This document shows, piece by piece, positions 24,239 through 34,879 of a DNA stretch of 64,000 nt (position 1 is its first letter; every line of letters starts with the position of its first letter). The position numbers and the translations under genes are program-made. Source of the stretch: Amanita rubescens (Eukaryota; Basidiomycota; Agaricomycetes; Agaricales; Amanitaceae). Location of the stretch: assembly GCA_015039365.1 (NCBI GenBank), contig WION01000120.1, positions 1 to 64,000 on the forward strand, in the 5' to 3' direction. A model generated the notes under the pieces. The model made no database searches. It was not told the origin of the DNA and saw only the letters and a list, made by a program, of their open reading frames with translations.

Positions 24239-26057
24239 GTTGGGATTCAACAATAGGGACCAAAGGGCAGCTTATATTGGAGACTCTATTTGTAAAGCTC
24301 TTGAACCCTCCAAAAGACATCACATTAAATACTTTACCTCTAAATGTAGTTCCATTGACTCGTACTACAAATGTCATAATGTGCAAATTGCCTGATGATA
24401 GCAAACTCAGCTTGTCCAGATCTCAAGTAGAAGTTCTTCCAAACTTTGCAATGACTGACTTTGCATCACAAGGGAAAACTCGTCCATATAATGTTGTTGA
24501 TTTGACATATTGTAGATCACATCAGTCTTATTATACTGCACTTTCAAGGAGTGCAACTGCAGAAGGGACAATTATCCTTCAAAGCTTTGATGCAAAAAAG
24601 ATAACAGGTAGAGCATCTCGAGCTTTGAGACAAGAGTTCAGAGACTTGGAGTTGCTAGATGAAATAACTAAACTTGAACATGAGAGCAAGCTGCCAAATA
24701 ATGTAAGTGGATATAGAAGGAATACTTTAATACAAAGTTACAGAAAGTATAAAGGGGAGTCTTATGTGCCTTCAGCAGTACATCGTGCAATTAGGTGGAG
24801 CAAATCTGACCCAATGCTTGATCCAATAGAAGATGATGTAGAATGGAAGATACTGAAGAAAACAAATAAAAGTGTTGCAAATCTTGGTTCAACAAATGTC
24901 ATTAACTCTTTTATTCCTGCAAAAGGAAGTGTCCCCTTACAATCTAAAAAAAGAAACCTGAAAGAGTGTGACATCCTCCTACAATCAAAAAAATTAAAAC
25001 TAATTGACTGTAACAAGATGTTTGAAAAAAAGATTAACAAAAAAACAAACAAATCAGCCCCTGACATAGAGACAAGTAATGTGATATCTGTTTCATCATT
25101 AACACCTTCAGGATTTTCTTGGACTGAAAACAGCTGTGCATATGATTCTGCTTTGAGCATATTACATGCTATTTGGAAGAGTGACTGTATGAAATGGGAT
25201 GATACATTTAGAAACATGAATGAGAGAATAATGGGTCCTCTTTTAAACAACTTCACAGCATCCAATATTGGACTGATATCATTGAATGCAAGCAGAGATA
25301 ATTTACGTTTCAGATTAGAACAGTTATCTCCAATAAACTTTGCATGGGGACGCTACACTAGTATCACTAGGCTTTTGGAAATCCTACTTGAGACTCCAAT
25401 AGATACTCTTCAAAGATCTATACGTTGCTACAATGAACACTTAGTGGAAGATGTTCAGCTTCGCAACAATAGTTGTCTAATAGTTGCTGGTGCACAGGGG
25501 GAATTATCTACTGAATCTTGGATGACAAATTTCAGAGAAGACATAGAAGGGATATGCAATTTATGTCAAATAAACATATATAGAAAATTCAGATTTGCTT
25601 ATGCACTTCCAATTGTAGCTTTGGATGTATCAGGTCATGAATTCCAGATTAATAGTAGATTCAATGTGACAATAGATCAGGAACATCATACATATATGTT
25701 GAGAGGAATCATTTACTTTTCAAATTACCATTTCACCTCTCGAATTGTATATGAAAATGGAATGACATGGTTCCATGATGGTATTACTACGGGTGATGAG
25801 CCAATATATGATGGTATGATAAACACAATACAAAATTTATACCACTGCAGAGGAAAGAATGCATCCATTGCCATCTATACAAAAAACTAATCTTATAGAG
25901 GATAGTAGTGTTCAAGAATGAAATGTTGACTTTAAATGTAAGTTACTCTTAATAGTTAATCATCATGTCAGATTTGATATAATTAGATAAAAATAGCCTA
26001 AATAGGCCTCGGACTTGCCGTGCACTGCAGCGGCCCACATAACCAAGTATTGCTTTA

Positions 26058-26599
26058 GTGTACCGCAGTAAATCGGACAATCTACCGCAAGTTTTGAACA
26101 CCTTGAGCCGAGATCTATGCGGCGCGGGACTCGTCGAAAAGGGTATTTTGGGTGAACTTGGTGCGAGCACACTTCTCCTCATTGCCCGCGACTTCGCTGC
26201 CCCACGTGATTTACATGGTCCGGATCTCTTGAAGCCTGTTGGCGTGCTGGGTTTCCTCGAGACACTTTTCGGAAGAAACATATTCACTGGATCGGACGAT
26301 TTTGACAATGCCTTTGGCAACGCGCACGTAAATTTTACGCATTGGATCAGCACCCGGGACCGTATCCCTGAGGAACCGAATAAGTAAGTATGACGTGGTA
26401 AATGCGTGAACTTGCTTATTTGTACACACGCAGGAACCTGCTTGCGAACCTATGGGCTCGTGGCGCAGCGCTTCAATGTTCCTTTTCCCAAGAATCATTT
26501 GACCTTCTAATTCCTTTTTATTATGGTTCTGCTTGGATGTGGAAATACGGTGTGCGGAATGAAGGATTGGTTGATCCGAGCCGATGTAATGCTAATTAG
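26058..26599 (+). pseudogene. Fragment of a conserved Agaricomycete hypothetical gene
   Basis: The plus strand reads TLSRDLCGAGLVEKGILGELG, LLIARDFAAP and LLKPVGVLGFLETLFG, then FGNAHVNFTHW. A GT-AG intron (about 26383-26431) joins this to NLLANLWARGAALQ and SQESFDLLIPFYYG. I recognise the wording as the C-terminal part of a large, multi-copy mushroom protein of unknown function. The upstream two-thirds are missing: the AT-rich Helitron flank ends immediately before it near 26.0 kb. Either the Helitron landed in this gene or it carries it as a captured fragment. Confidence 0.55.
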
Positions 26600-28339
26600 T
26601 GTAAATGCTTTCGCTCTGTGACGTCTTCCACTGTACTTAGTATTCGTACCAAAAAAGTTATGTTCTTAGTTAACGTTAGTATACACAGCGTAAAACCAAT
26701 AAAAAGTGCCGTGGAAAATGTTCATCAATTCTGGAATTTTGACCGAGTTGTTCTGAAGTTGTGCCGAAAATGTGATGGTTATCAAGTTGTCAGACGTTTC
26801 CCCAATCTAAATCCATTGCGACGACATTTTGACTGTTATATTGACGGGAAAATAACAGTATAATGACGCGTGTCAATTTGACAGTATTCTGACCACATTT
26901 GGCCCGACTGCCTAGCAACGAGCAATTGTTTGCTTCTTCTTGCTACCTATATACCTGTGACTCGATTGAAGCACAAAATTGAATAAATTAGACTAGGTAT
27001 GGTACATGGTAGCCCAGAGAAGTGACCGCAACTGGTAGGCAATCAAGAATTTCGACAATTCCTTGAGCACATTGCGTGCCCGCCATTGTTCAAACATTCG
27101 CAGCTCCTCGCTCTTCCCCTTGGCGAATGGATGATGGCCATGACTTGACAGGGGCACCAAGGACTGAGATCGACATCAGCTGAGTGCGCCGCTGTTCCTG
27201 CGATCCTCCAAGGAGCGGCAGTTGTATCGCATACATTGCATATCATGTCGCATATAGGACACCAAACCTACAAAACTCAAGAATCTGAGTCAGCCACTGG
27301 ACATGTAGCGAATAGCAAATACTTACCAATCGAGCCTGAGGATTATCGAAGGACGAAGACTGAATCTATGATCTGTAAGTCTCTCATCATGGTTATCACA
27401 ACTACTACGCACCTCTCGGATCGTTCCCAAATGCCAAAACTTCATGTGACTGATTGCCTTCAAGAGCTGTCGCCGTTGTCATAAATTCTTCTACCTCCTG
27501 TTTGACGTCTGATGAGAAATCCTCTGGCAAATGGGCTGATTCATTAGAGAAACATCTGGAGCCGGCGGCAAGACCAGCGGAGATGCACACATCTCAGTAG
27601 TGCTTGAGAAAGAGACACCATCCGACATGCTCACTGAATACGTGAATGACAAAGGGTTTCCGAGTCTGTTGGTGTTGACGTCACTGATCTGGTGGCACGG
27701 GCTGGCGCTATATCGTCTGGATTAAAGTAAAAGTCACTGGCGTGAAGCACCTCGGGGAGCCCTCGTTTCTGGGCATACTGCAGGTGGGTTTCTCATCGAG
27801 CAATAGATCGTGGTCTTTGGTCACATTTGGTATAGTTGCAATGCACTTTTGGTGTCGTGATGAGGTAGAGAGTGAAGGTGGAGAGTGAAATGAGCAGAAC
27901 ATGCCTGAGCGCACTGGACAAGGGACGCGTGCGTCGCATGCAATTCTCGCCAAGTCCTCGCCGAGCATCACATATTTCTCGCAGAATTTATGGACCTATC
28001 TGTACTTGAAATTTTGATTTCAATGTGACGCTGTTATTATCTCAGCCATCACAATACTGTCAAGTTGTCGCACAATTTGGAATTTTCCCTCAAAGTTACA
28101 CATAGAAACCGGTCGTCACCATGATTATCAAATTATCACGCCACTTGAATAGGCTATAGGGGCACACAGGGTTGCATGCGCATCATACGGGTTGTACGAG
28201 TTTGGGTGTGTGAGTCTGTTTGGTCTTGTCGACGCGTTGTGGTCGCGGCATTTCTTGAAGACAAGGACAAGGCGGACAACACAAAGGCCATGGAAAAGCG
28301 GGTCTCTCTATATATAATATGCCAGTATGTCTTTCTTGA
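26600..28339. other. No gene recognised
   Basis: Only short unrelated frames. From about 28.2 kb the sequence resembles the upstream flank of the sacsin-like gene at 57.7 kb (shared gtctgtttggnctt...gacgcgtt), so the duplication that produced the next fragment includes 5' flank. Confidence 0.4.
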
Positions 28340-28800
28340 CATGTTCAACAGAACTCGGGGCTACAAAACAAGTTGGTGCTGTTGCCATTCTCGGGATATA
28401 CTTAACGCAGCCTTAGATTTTTGTTCTCGATACGGGAAATGACTCCGCGTTGATGGCATACAATGACTCGCAGTTCCAAAAAGAGGATTGGAAGGCGATC
28501 CAAAGCATCCATGAATCGTCGAAGAAAGCAGATGTCTCGTACGTACATCTGTTTCCGCAGAGTCACGGACGCTAACACATTCTTCAGTAAAATGGGTAAA
28601 TATGGTGTCGGCTTTTGGGTTTGTTACCACGTACGTCGGTCCGTTTCGCTCTTTGCCCACGACACTAAACCGCATCTAGGTCACCGATCAACCGCAAATT
28701 CTCTCTGGGCCGTCATTTGCTCTTCTTGGTGGTTGCATGAAAATTGAATACGACAAGTTCAAAGAGTCAGACCATTGCAAACATTTTTAAGCCTTGTCTT
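28340..28800 (+). pseudogene. Sacsin-like N-terminal ATPase fragment
   Basis: Matches the first exons of the genes at 47496 and 57958: FVLDTGND, LMAYNDSQF, KKADVS, then after an intron KMGKYGVGFWVCYH and SGPSFALLGG. These cover the N-box-proximal region and glycine-rich lid of a GHKL (HSP90-like) ATPase. The start exon is reduced to a remnant near 28350 and the downstream gene is lost or inverted (next entry). Confidence 0.75.
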
Positions 28801-28889
28801 TGGAGAAGTCAGAGATGCCCACCAGTCTCTTTCGACCGATCCCATCCTCCTCAAATCCGATTTATTTCCAACCTACCATGTCTAAAGAT

Positions 28890-29392
28890 AATACGGTCTT
28901 CATCATGCCTAGACTCCGAGGATCATCGCCGACCGCATGAAACCGCGGGGAAAAGGCTTGAAGTTGGATCAATAACCTCCAGCGGTGCAAGGTGCCGGCT
29001 GACGAGCGGATGAACTGCGATTTCGTCTAATATAGGATAGGAAAGAGGCTTGAAGGGATTGAGGTTGCGAGGAAAACTGAGCGAGGGCGAGCAACAAAAT
29101 ATCCTTGCCCTTGAGGACAGATAATTGTAGTCCCTTCAATAAAGAGCAGGATGGATCGCTCAAGCTTGACTTGTCGAGGAAATTGATCTCGCCGGTCAAA
29201 GAAATGAGCGGCATAGGCGAAATTCCCTTAACATTAAGGCCGTCAATGACATGCCACCTCACGGAGGTGTTGCTGGTCACTAGCCATTCCACATTCGTGC
29301 ATGGAACTAAGACGGGAAAAAGGGAAGCTTCTTCAACTTGTCCAGTTTATCCCTACCTCAAGAATCGCGTGTCTGGCCATATACAACGTGAA
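28890..29392 (-). pseudogene. Inverted internal fragment of the sacsin-like gene
   Basis: The minus-strand frame reads NTSVRWHVIDGLNVKGISP, INFLDKSSLSDPSCSLL and ILLLALAQFSSQPQSL, matching the gene at 57958 in the segment coded at about 60430-60700. It lies in the opposite orientation to the N-terminal fragment just upstream, so this copy is rearranged. A TTAGGG-type tract follows at 29395. Confidence 0.75.
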
Positions 29393-29394
29393 AT

Positions 29395-29409
29395 GTTAGG
29401 GTTAGGGTT
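29395..29409 (+). repeat. Short telomere-like TTAGGG tract
   Basis: GTTAGGGTTAGGGTT sits at the distal breakpoint of the inverted sacsin-like fragment. Confidence 0.8.
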
Positions 29410-29499
29410 GAAGGACTCGATCGATGGGCTACGATTCAAAAGATCCTTGATCCCCTGCTATCGCTTGCTACGGGACCCTGGAATGTGGTTGACATACTA

Positions 29500-30430
29500 G
29501 CACGACCCACAGAATATTGTCTAAAAGAGGTGGTGAATGAACGTGTGGGAAGCGAAATTGATAGATGTACATACTCGTCGAGAACTTTTGCACATTCAAT
29601 CGTCTATCTTGAATCAGACGAAGCCCCGCCTTCAAAGCGAGGAGTCGATTATGAGCAGTAGCAATCGATGTATCATAGGTGTGAAAGCGGTTAGCAAGGA
29701 ATTCTGAGTCGCATGAAAGGGTGAATTGCGGCTGTGTAAGGTGTCAGCATGAAATAAAAGAACGAAAGTTGTTGAACAACGTACCTACCGTCCTATGGCA
29801 AGAACACGCCAGCTTGAGGGTGGACAATGTTCGCAGCTTATCGAGCCAGTGCGGGTTTGTGGAATATATCTATTCTGACGCAGTGTATCCCCATGTAGCC
29901 TTCCAGGCTCTAAAGGCAGAGGTCCGTAATTAATGAAGGAAGGAGGAGCAGGATCTTGGAAGACCGTATACGGGTGTTCCTGCTGTGGAGGAATTGGCCA
30001 CTGCGGTATTTCTTGTGGTATTTTAGATGTGATGCGGTAGATGGACGATGATAAAATCATGCGGTTGTCAAGGTCCGATTTTCCGACAAAGTTGATGGAT
30101 GTACCTCGTACGTAGCTGCGTAGACTCGTCGAGTACATCTGCACATGCGATCCCCCATCTCGAGTCAGACAAAGCCTTACATAACTGTGAAAGTGGTTAG
30201 GACGTGATATCAAATGAAGCAAGCCAGGGCACCTTTGGTCCAGGAATAGTACGCTGTCCCTCCTTATCACGCTACTCCTTTCATCGATAATTGTGCAAAA
30301 AAGCCTGAATAGCACTTTCGTTGATGAGGAACCAGGTGCAGTCGAAAACGGAAAAGACGAGCGGAACACCGGTGGAAGGTAATGGACTGTGCTGATGAAG
30401 TATACGATGTGGTATTGAACGGTCAATGGA
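29500..30430 (-). pseudogene. Two decayed tandem copies of an unidentified gene
   Basis: The segment at about 29548-29715 and that at 30075-30215 are diverged copies of each other (both contain tcgtcgag then cacat, a tcagacnaagcc block, and gtgaaagnggttag). Minus-strand frames around them are interrupted. The wording is loosely reminiscent of F-box/leucine-rich proteins, but I would not name it. Confidence 0.35.
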
Positions 30431-30479
30431 GCATGCTGTGGTGGAGGTCTGTGTTACAGTAATTGAGAGACAGAAGGGT

Positions 30480-30640
30480 GCCTCCTGAGTCCTGAAAGAA
30501 ATTGAAAACATATGATTAGTATTATACCGATCATCACTTAGAGCGAGATCGGGGTCCCCTTATCTCTCCATATGCTCGAATGCGTTCACTCGAAGCCGCA
30601 TCCGTATGGAGAGGGAGGACGCGTAATTCGCCAGAATTGA
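30480..30640 (+). repeat. Third, diverged member of the 4.3/9.1-kb inverted-repeat family
   Basis: Contains ataccgatcat, tcggggtcc, then gcgttcactcgaagccgcatcc and ggaggac, in the same order and orientation as the left repeat at 4313-4535. It lies immediately upstream of the intact dioxygenase gene and may serve as its 5' flank or be a solo terminal repeat. Confidence 0.65.
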
Positions 30641-30653
30641 GAAACCTTTTCCC

Positions 30654-32056
30654 ATGCTTCTAAATTTAGACACGGCCATCTTACCACACTCGATGAATGG
30701 GAAAATAGGCGTCAAAACTGCACACCTGCGTTCTGCAGCAGGAAGGGCTGCACAAAACAAGAGAGCTAGAGAAAGGTTAAAGCGAATCAAAAAGGAAAAA
30801 ATGGCTGAAATTGAAAAGGAGGTGGTGTTACCGCCAATTCTGCCTGTGCCTGAGCCGCGTCGTAGGTCTGGTGAGATATCCTATTGAACGAATTGGGCAT
30901 CTAGTATTAACCAAGATATAGATCGACCTAGAGGTCGAAGGTCAAAAGAAGCCACGGAGAGGAGGTATTCAAGAAGGGCAGCCATGCGAGTAATGGCGAG
31001 GATTAAAGCAGAAAACCGTATTGGTAAGTTTTGTCAATGAAGTAAGGATATATACAATGACAAGGTTGCAGTTTCTCATTCTTGTCCATATCTTCCTACC
31101 GAATTTCTGAAAAAACGATCTCAGCAATACGTGCAAGATACCATTCGTTCTCGTTACACAGGGGTGAAAATGCTATACATAGCGGGAAATGTGGAGGTTC
31201 AATGTCCCTCCTATGCGTACTTTGTAAAGCAGAAGAAAGGGCTCAAAATATCGATCAAGCGAATCATGACGTTGTCGCTTAGGACAATATACCCTTCTTT
31301 TCTAGTTAAAAAATTTGGACCGGTCATTAGCGAGCGGCAGAGGATTGAGATAGCGGAGAAATGGGAATTGTTCAAAAAGACAGGTGAGAATGAATGAAAC
31401 ATCAAAGAAATACGGATTAATCAATCAGACAGGTGCGAAACCTTCACAGAAAAAGCATCTGGGAAGGGGAACAAAGCCAGCTTTTCATTTCGGAGTGTGG
31501 AGAAGATATCAAAACATACCATTTATAACAAAAGACAGTAAAAAACAAAAGAAGGCTTCGGACGAGTTTTTAACCGTCCTTCGTAATTTCGTCGCAAGAA
31601 AGATAGCGACTTTTACTGAAAACTACGCCTCAAATCTGTGGTCGAAACAGAAGGGGTGAGTGTTGGTTACTGATAATGTATGAGTTATAATTGAAATGTC
31701 TTAGGATCTCAAACTACCTATCGCAATTTGAGAACATATCATCGCGCACCGCTTTAGATTTCGAAAGCGCATTCACTACAGTGGCAGTAAAGGAAGGAAG
31801 TAGCGATCACATTCACATTGACAAAAATGATCAAGGCATCACATGGGTACTCCCAATTGGAGAGTGGGAGGGCGGAAACATGGTCATCCCTCAACTAGGA
31901 CTGGAGATCCCAGTAAGGTCAGGGGAATTGCTCGGATTCAGAGCCAATTTATTGGCACATTTTTGTACTCCAATAACGTCTGGTAACCGACTAGTGATTA
32001 CCATGTTCACCTGTCGTCACATTTTTAGTGACGCTCTACTGTATGCTGAGCTTTAG
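30654..32056 (+). CDS. 2OG-Fe(II) dioxygenase, copy B, intact
   Basis: Five exons (30654-30870, 30916-31023, 31072-31383, 31433-31655, 31705-32056) join in one frame to 403 residues with GT-AG introns of 45-49 nt. The N-terminal ~110 residues are strongly basic (NKRARERLKRIKKEK, RRYSRRAAMRVMARIK), suggesting nuclear localisation or nucleic-acid contact. The C-terminal beta-helix has the iron ligands H-x-D in HIHIDKNDQG (near residue 323) and H in LLAHFC (near 371), with R in SGNRLVIT (near 380) for 2-oxoglutarate, and the GGNMVIPQL turn. The family couples 2-oxoglutarate decarboxylation to substrate oxidation. A TET/JBP-like role on DNA bases is plausible because such genes are transposon-linked in mushrooms, but the substrate is not shown here. 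An alternative start lies at 30693. Confidence 0.8.
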
Positions 32057-32829
32057 ATTCTCATAAATGAAAATTTCAAGTTTATTACATCTACATGCCA
32101 AGTATTGTAAAATTATTAAAGAACAACAACAATGAGATCCTCTGTGCAGCTGCCAGCATTGAGGTCCATCTTGAAGCCGATATCACGCTTACTAATGCAA
32201 TGAGTCAACTCGACAATCAAGAACCGGCGTTGTTAGCCATGGGGAAGTGTCGTAGCGGTATAAGAGAGGGGCAAATTGGGACGCAGAAGTGCACGGAGAG
32301 GTCTATAAGCGAGGATTTGCGCGGTCGTAAGGGGTGCCTGACAGTGGGCAGGATGGTGCAGAAGGGGAGTAGGAGGGTCGCGGTCAGACGTCGAGGCATT
32401 TGCTTAATTGTAGGAGGTGTCTGACTTGTGGGATCCATAAGGTTTGCAGAGGGCGTAGAGTAACTCCGCATCGTTGTAGGAGGAGATCGTGTGCGGAAGG
32501 TGTTCCGCCGGAGTGGGTAAGACGTGCCAGAGTGCAGAATGATGTCTGCTGCGTTCGCAATCAGGTCTTCAAAATCATTGAACAATAATACTCACATCGC
32601 ATGATACTTGGGATGCAAAGGTGAGCGAGTGAGAAAGCGTGCACTGCGCAGATTTGGTGATAGTTGCATTGTTTGACGGTATAGTTTGTTTGTGCGCACT
32701 TGTCAAGTTTGTTCGCACTTGTCAAGACAGCCGCAGCTTAAGTGTATTACATGCAGCGAGGGTGATTTCGACAAAAGACCGAGAACTCCGTTACAGCCTT
32801 ACACTCGGCCTCAGAACAGATAATGTCGC

Positions 32830-33560
32830 CTGGAGAATATAGCCCATCACCAGACGTTATGGATGAACAACAAGAACTTTGCATGCAACGTCTTCAGCCA
32901 GTTCTCAAAAGACGACTCCAAGCGGGATATAGTAATCGAACAGAAGACTGTTCCATTTAACCAATATGCTATAAAACGATCTTCAGCTCGAAGTGTGTCA
33001 AAAAGTGAGATATATGCTCACTCATTGTCGGAACCAGCTATGATTCCGGTCTCATTACGGTTGCGCAGGCTTTGTCTTGACGAAGTTAACGCAAATGGCG
33101 CGTGTATGTGCACAAGGAAATCTGTCTTGGATGGAAGCGGCAGGAAGGTGAAGAGGCCGCCGGCCCGCCAGAGGTATACCCATCAGAGAACATTGGATAA
33201 GCGATGCACACGTCTGGGTGCAGTTTATGGTTTTCGAATACGCAATCTACTTGAATCGCCGTTAGATAAAACTGAGTCGTAAATGGAAAGCTGAGGCTCT
33301 CCACTCTGACGCTCAGTCATTCTGTCCGATTTTGTCCATGCAGCTAGGCGTGTCTTGTTGATGCTGCAAGTTTCCCATATTCCAATTGTCCTGAGGTTAT
33401 TGAGGAACAGTAGAGAAACGTTTAATTCTTCGTGATGTAATCCCTGATCATTCGGTTAGGCTCTTGTACAAGCATGACGCGCTGGCCAAGTTCACTGGGT
33501 GACGATCGAAGCGGGAACCTAATGACTGTGCCCGGAAAATAAGAAGGTCGTATGTACGCG
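32830..33560 (-). pseudogene. Sacsin-like gene fragment
   Basis: Minus-strand pieces match the gene at 47496 in order: a RFPLRSSPSELGQRV stretch near 33500, HKLHPDVCIAYPMF near 33210, ETGII and GSDNE near 33040, and a GLYSPGDI-like end near 32850. Stops and frame changes interrupt it. It carries the part after the ATPase lid only. Confidence 0.7.
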
Positions 33561-33639
33561 TTGCCGTCCTGTCCGCTAAGAATTAGTTAACGTTTGAAAA
33601 AGGGTGAAGAGTTGAATACATTAAGCCTGATTGTTGATT

Positions 33640-33766
33640 TTTCACCTGCGCGGACGCGCCGCGCGACTTCTTCATCCGTAAGGCGCAGATACCTCTTGTC
33701 GTACGTGAGATTAGACCCGGAACGTGCAAGCTTTTCGCGCGTTTCCGTCAGGGTCTTAGGCGCCAT
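33640..33766 (-). other. Possible isolated coding exon
   Basis: From an ATG at 33766 the minus strand reads MAPKTLTETREKLARSG and RLTDEEVARRVRAG, followed by a GTGAAA donor. It has codon-like texture but no partner gene. If spliced it would join the sacsin-like fragment just downstream, which may be fortuitous. Confidence 0.25.
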
Positions 33767-33769
33767 CTT

Positions 33770-34870
33770 CTGATTCCCATATGCAAGTTGCCGCCGCTAT
33801 CGCTCTCAAAACCGGAACCGGGACCAGTATTCTTACTATTACCCATCAGAGGGTTGAGGATAGCAAGCCGTCCAAGCAGAGAAGCGATCGCGGTGAGGAG
33901 GAGCACGCGATGAGACATAGGGTGTCATTCCAGGTCCCAGATACGTCGGCATTGAAGATCCGGACGTAGAGAAAGATGGGCTGATGGACGTTGTTGAACG
34001 ACTGAGACTTGGTTTGGATGAATACTACTAATACCTCTTGACTCGAGGACGATATCGACCAGGATCCGCTTCACCCCTCCTAAACGCTAGAAGGAGCGAT
34101 GAGCGATGCTGGACGGACCTAAACCATCCCGCAACCCAAGCAGGACGTCCTCGTCTGCTGCTCGGTCCTTGTTATCATACCAGGATTCGTTCGAGTTTGC
34201 GGTGGACGATGATGGGAGTGACAAGATTCATTACGATGATGGACCTGACAAAGAGTCAATTGCGAGTTTCTCTTTAGAGTTTATACGGCACAAAGCATCA
34301 AGCGCACTGTTCTTTGCCAAATTCGAAGAGGAGAAGAGGAGAATGGATTCATCGAGCCGCATTATCATTGGCTGCCAGGTTCGGAGGGGCAAGTGTGGAG
34401 ACGTCATACAGTTATACACCACAATCCGGGTGATGGAATCTCTTTCATTTCAACTCCCAACTCCAGGAAGTGCCGGCTGTGGGAATGGATAAAGTCCCAT
34501 CATTCCCGTTGTTCTAGGGCCAGAGAAGACGAACCTGGAAGAAGATCTGTATATGCCTGTCCCGCTGAGCGGGAGCCTTGGTTCGTCACGCGCTGGGAGT
34601 CCTATTACTAGTCCCACCAAGAGGAGTGGAGGTTCACAATGCCGAGCAACACGGCCATCAATACACTTGAAAAACAGCCACTCTCTGGCGTGGGACCGCT
34701 TAGTCAGCGTGTCCTAGGGGCAAGCCAACACTTGTCGTCGTTGCGCAGTGTACATATGACTGTGATCACTGCTCAAGGTGTGTATTGTAAATGAATATAT
34801 AGACATCTATAGTGTATTGTGGTGTAGTAGTACATGTGTGTCAAAATACCTGGAAACCTGCTGAATAGTG
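33770..34870. other. No gene recognised
   Basis: A 128-codon plus frame at 34106-34492 has an acidic stretch (FAVDDDGSDKIHYDDGPDKE) but no known domain or clear splice partners. Confidence 0.35.
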
Positions 34871-34879
34871 AAATGACCG

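Larger units (their letters stand above)
15294..25890 (+). pseudogene. Helitron Rep-helicase with C-terminal USP-like peptidase, split by an LTR element
   Basis: Rolling-circle transposon protein. The 5' frame (15294 to about 20783) carries a Cys-rich N-terminal region (CAVCGQL, HVCNTCRTAL; DUF6570-like), the Helitron-like HUH nuclease domain with HLH in ALHLHMMLWIKG near residue 790, and tyrosines in YISDYITKSS near residue 1000. The SF1 PIF1-type helicase follows: Walker A GGMGGTGKS near 1493, Walker B FLDEVSML near 1570, FAGDFAQLPP near 1610. A retrotransposon insertion at 20784-24238 interrupts the helicase; coding resumes at about 24239 with the last helicase motifs (YYTALSRSAT). A final domain has NSCAYDSALSILHAIW and NYHFTSR...WFHDG, the Cys and His boxes of ubiquitin-specific-protease-like folds. 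The insertion disables the protein. AT-rich and CpG-poor compared with flanking genes. Element ends not resolved. Confidence 0.9.

Noticed and set aside
32217..32585. Minus-strand 122-codon proline-rich frame downstream of dioxygenase copy B
   Set aside because: No domain, no splice partners and composition-driven. It mirrors the position of the uncertain gene after copy A, but I could not show homology.
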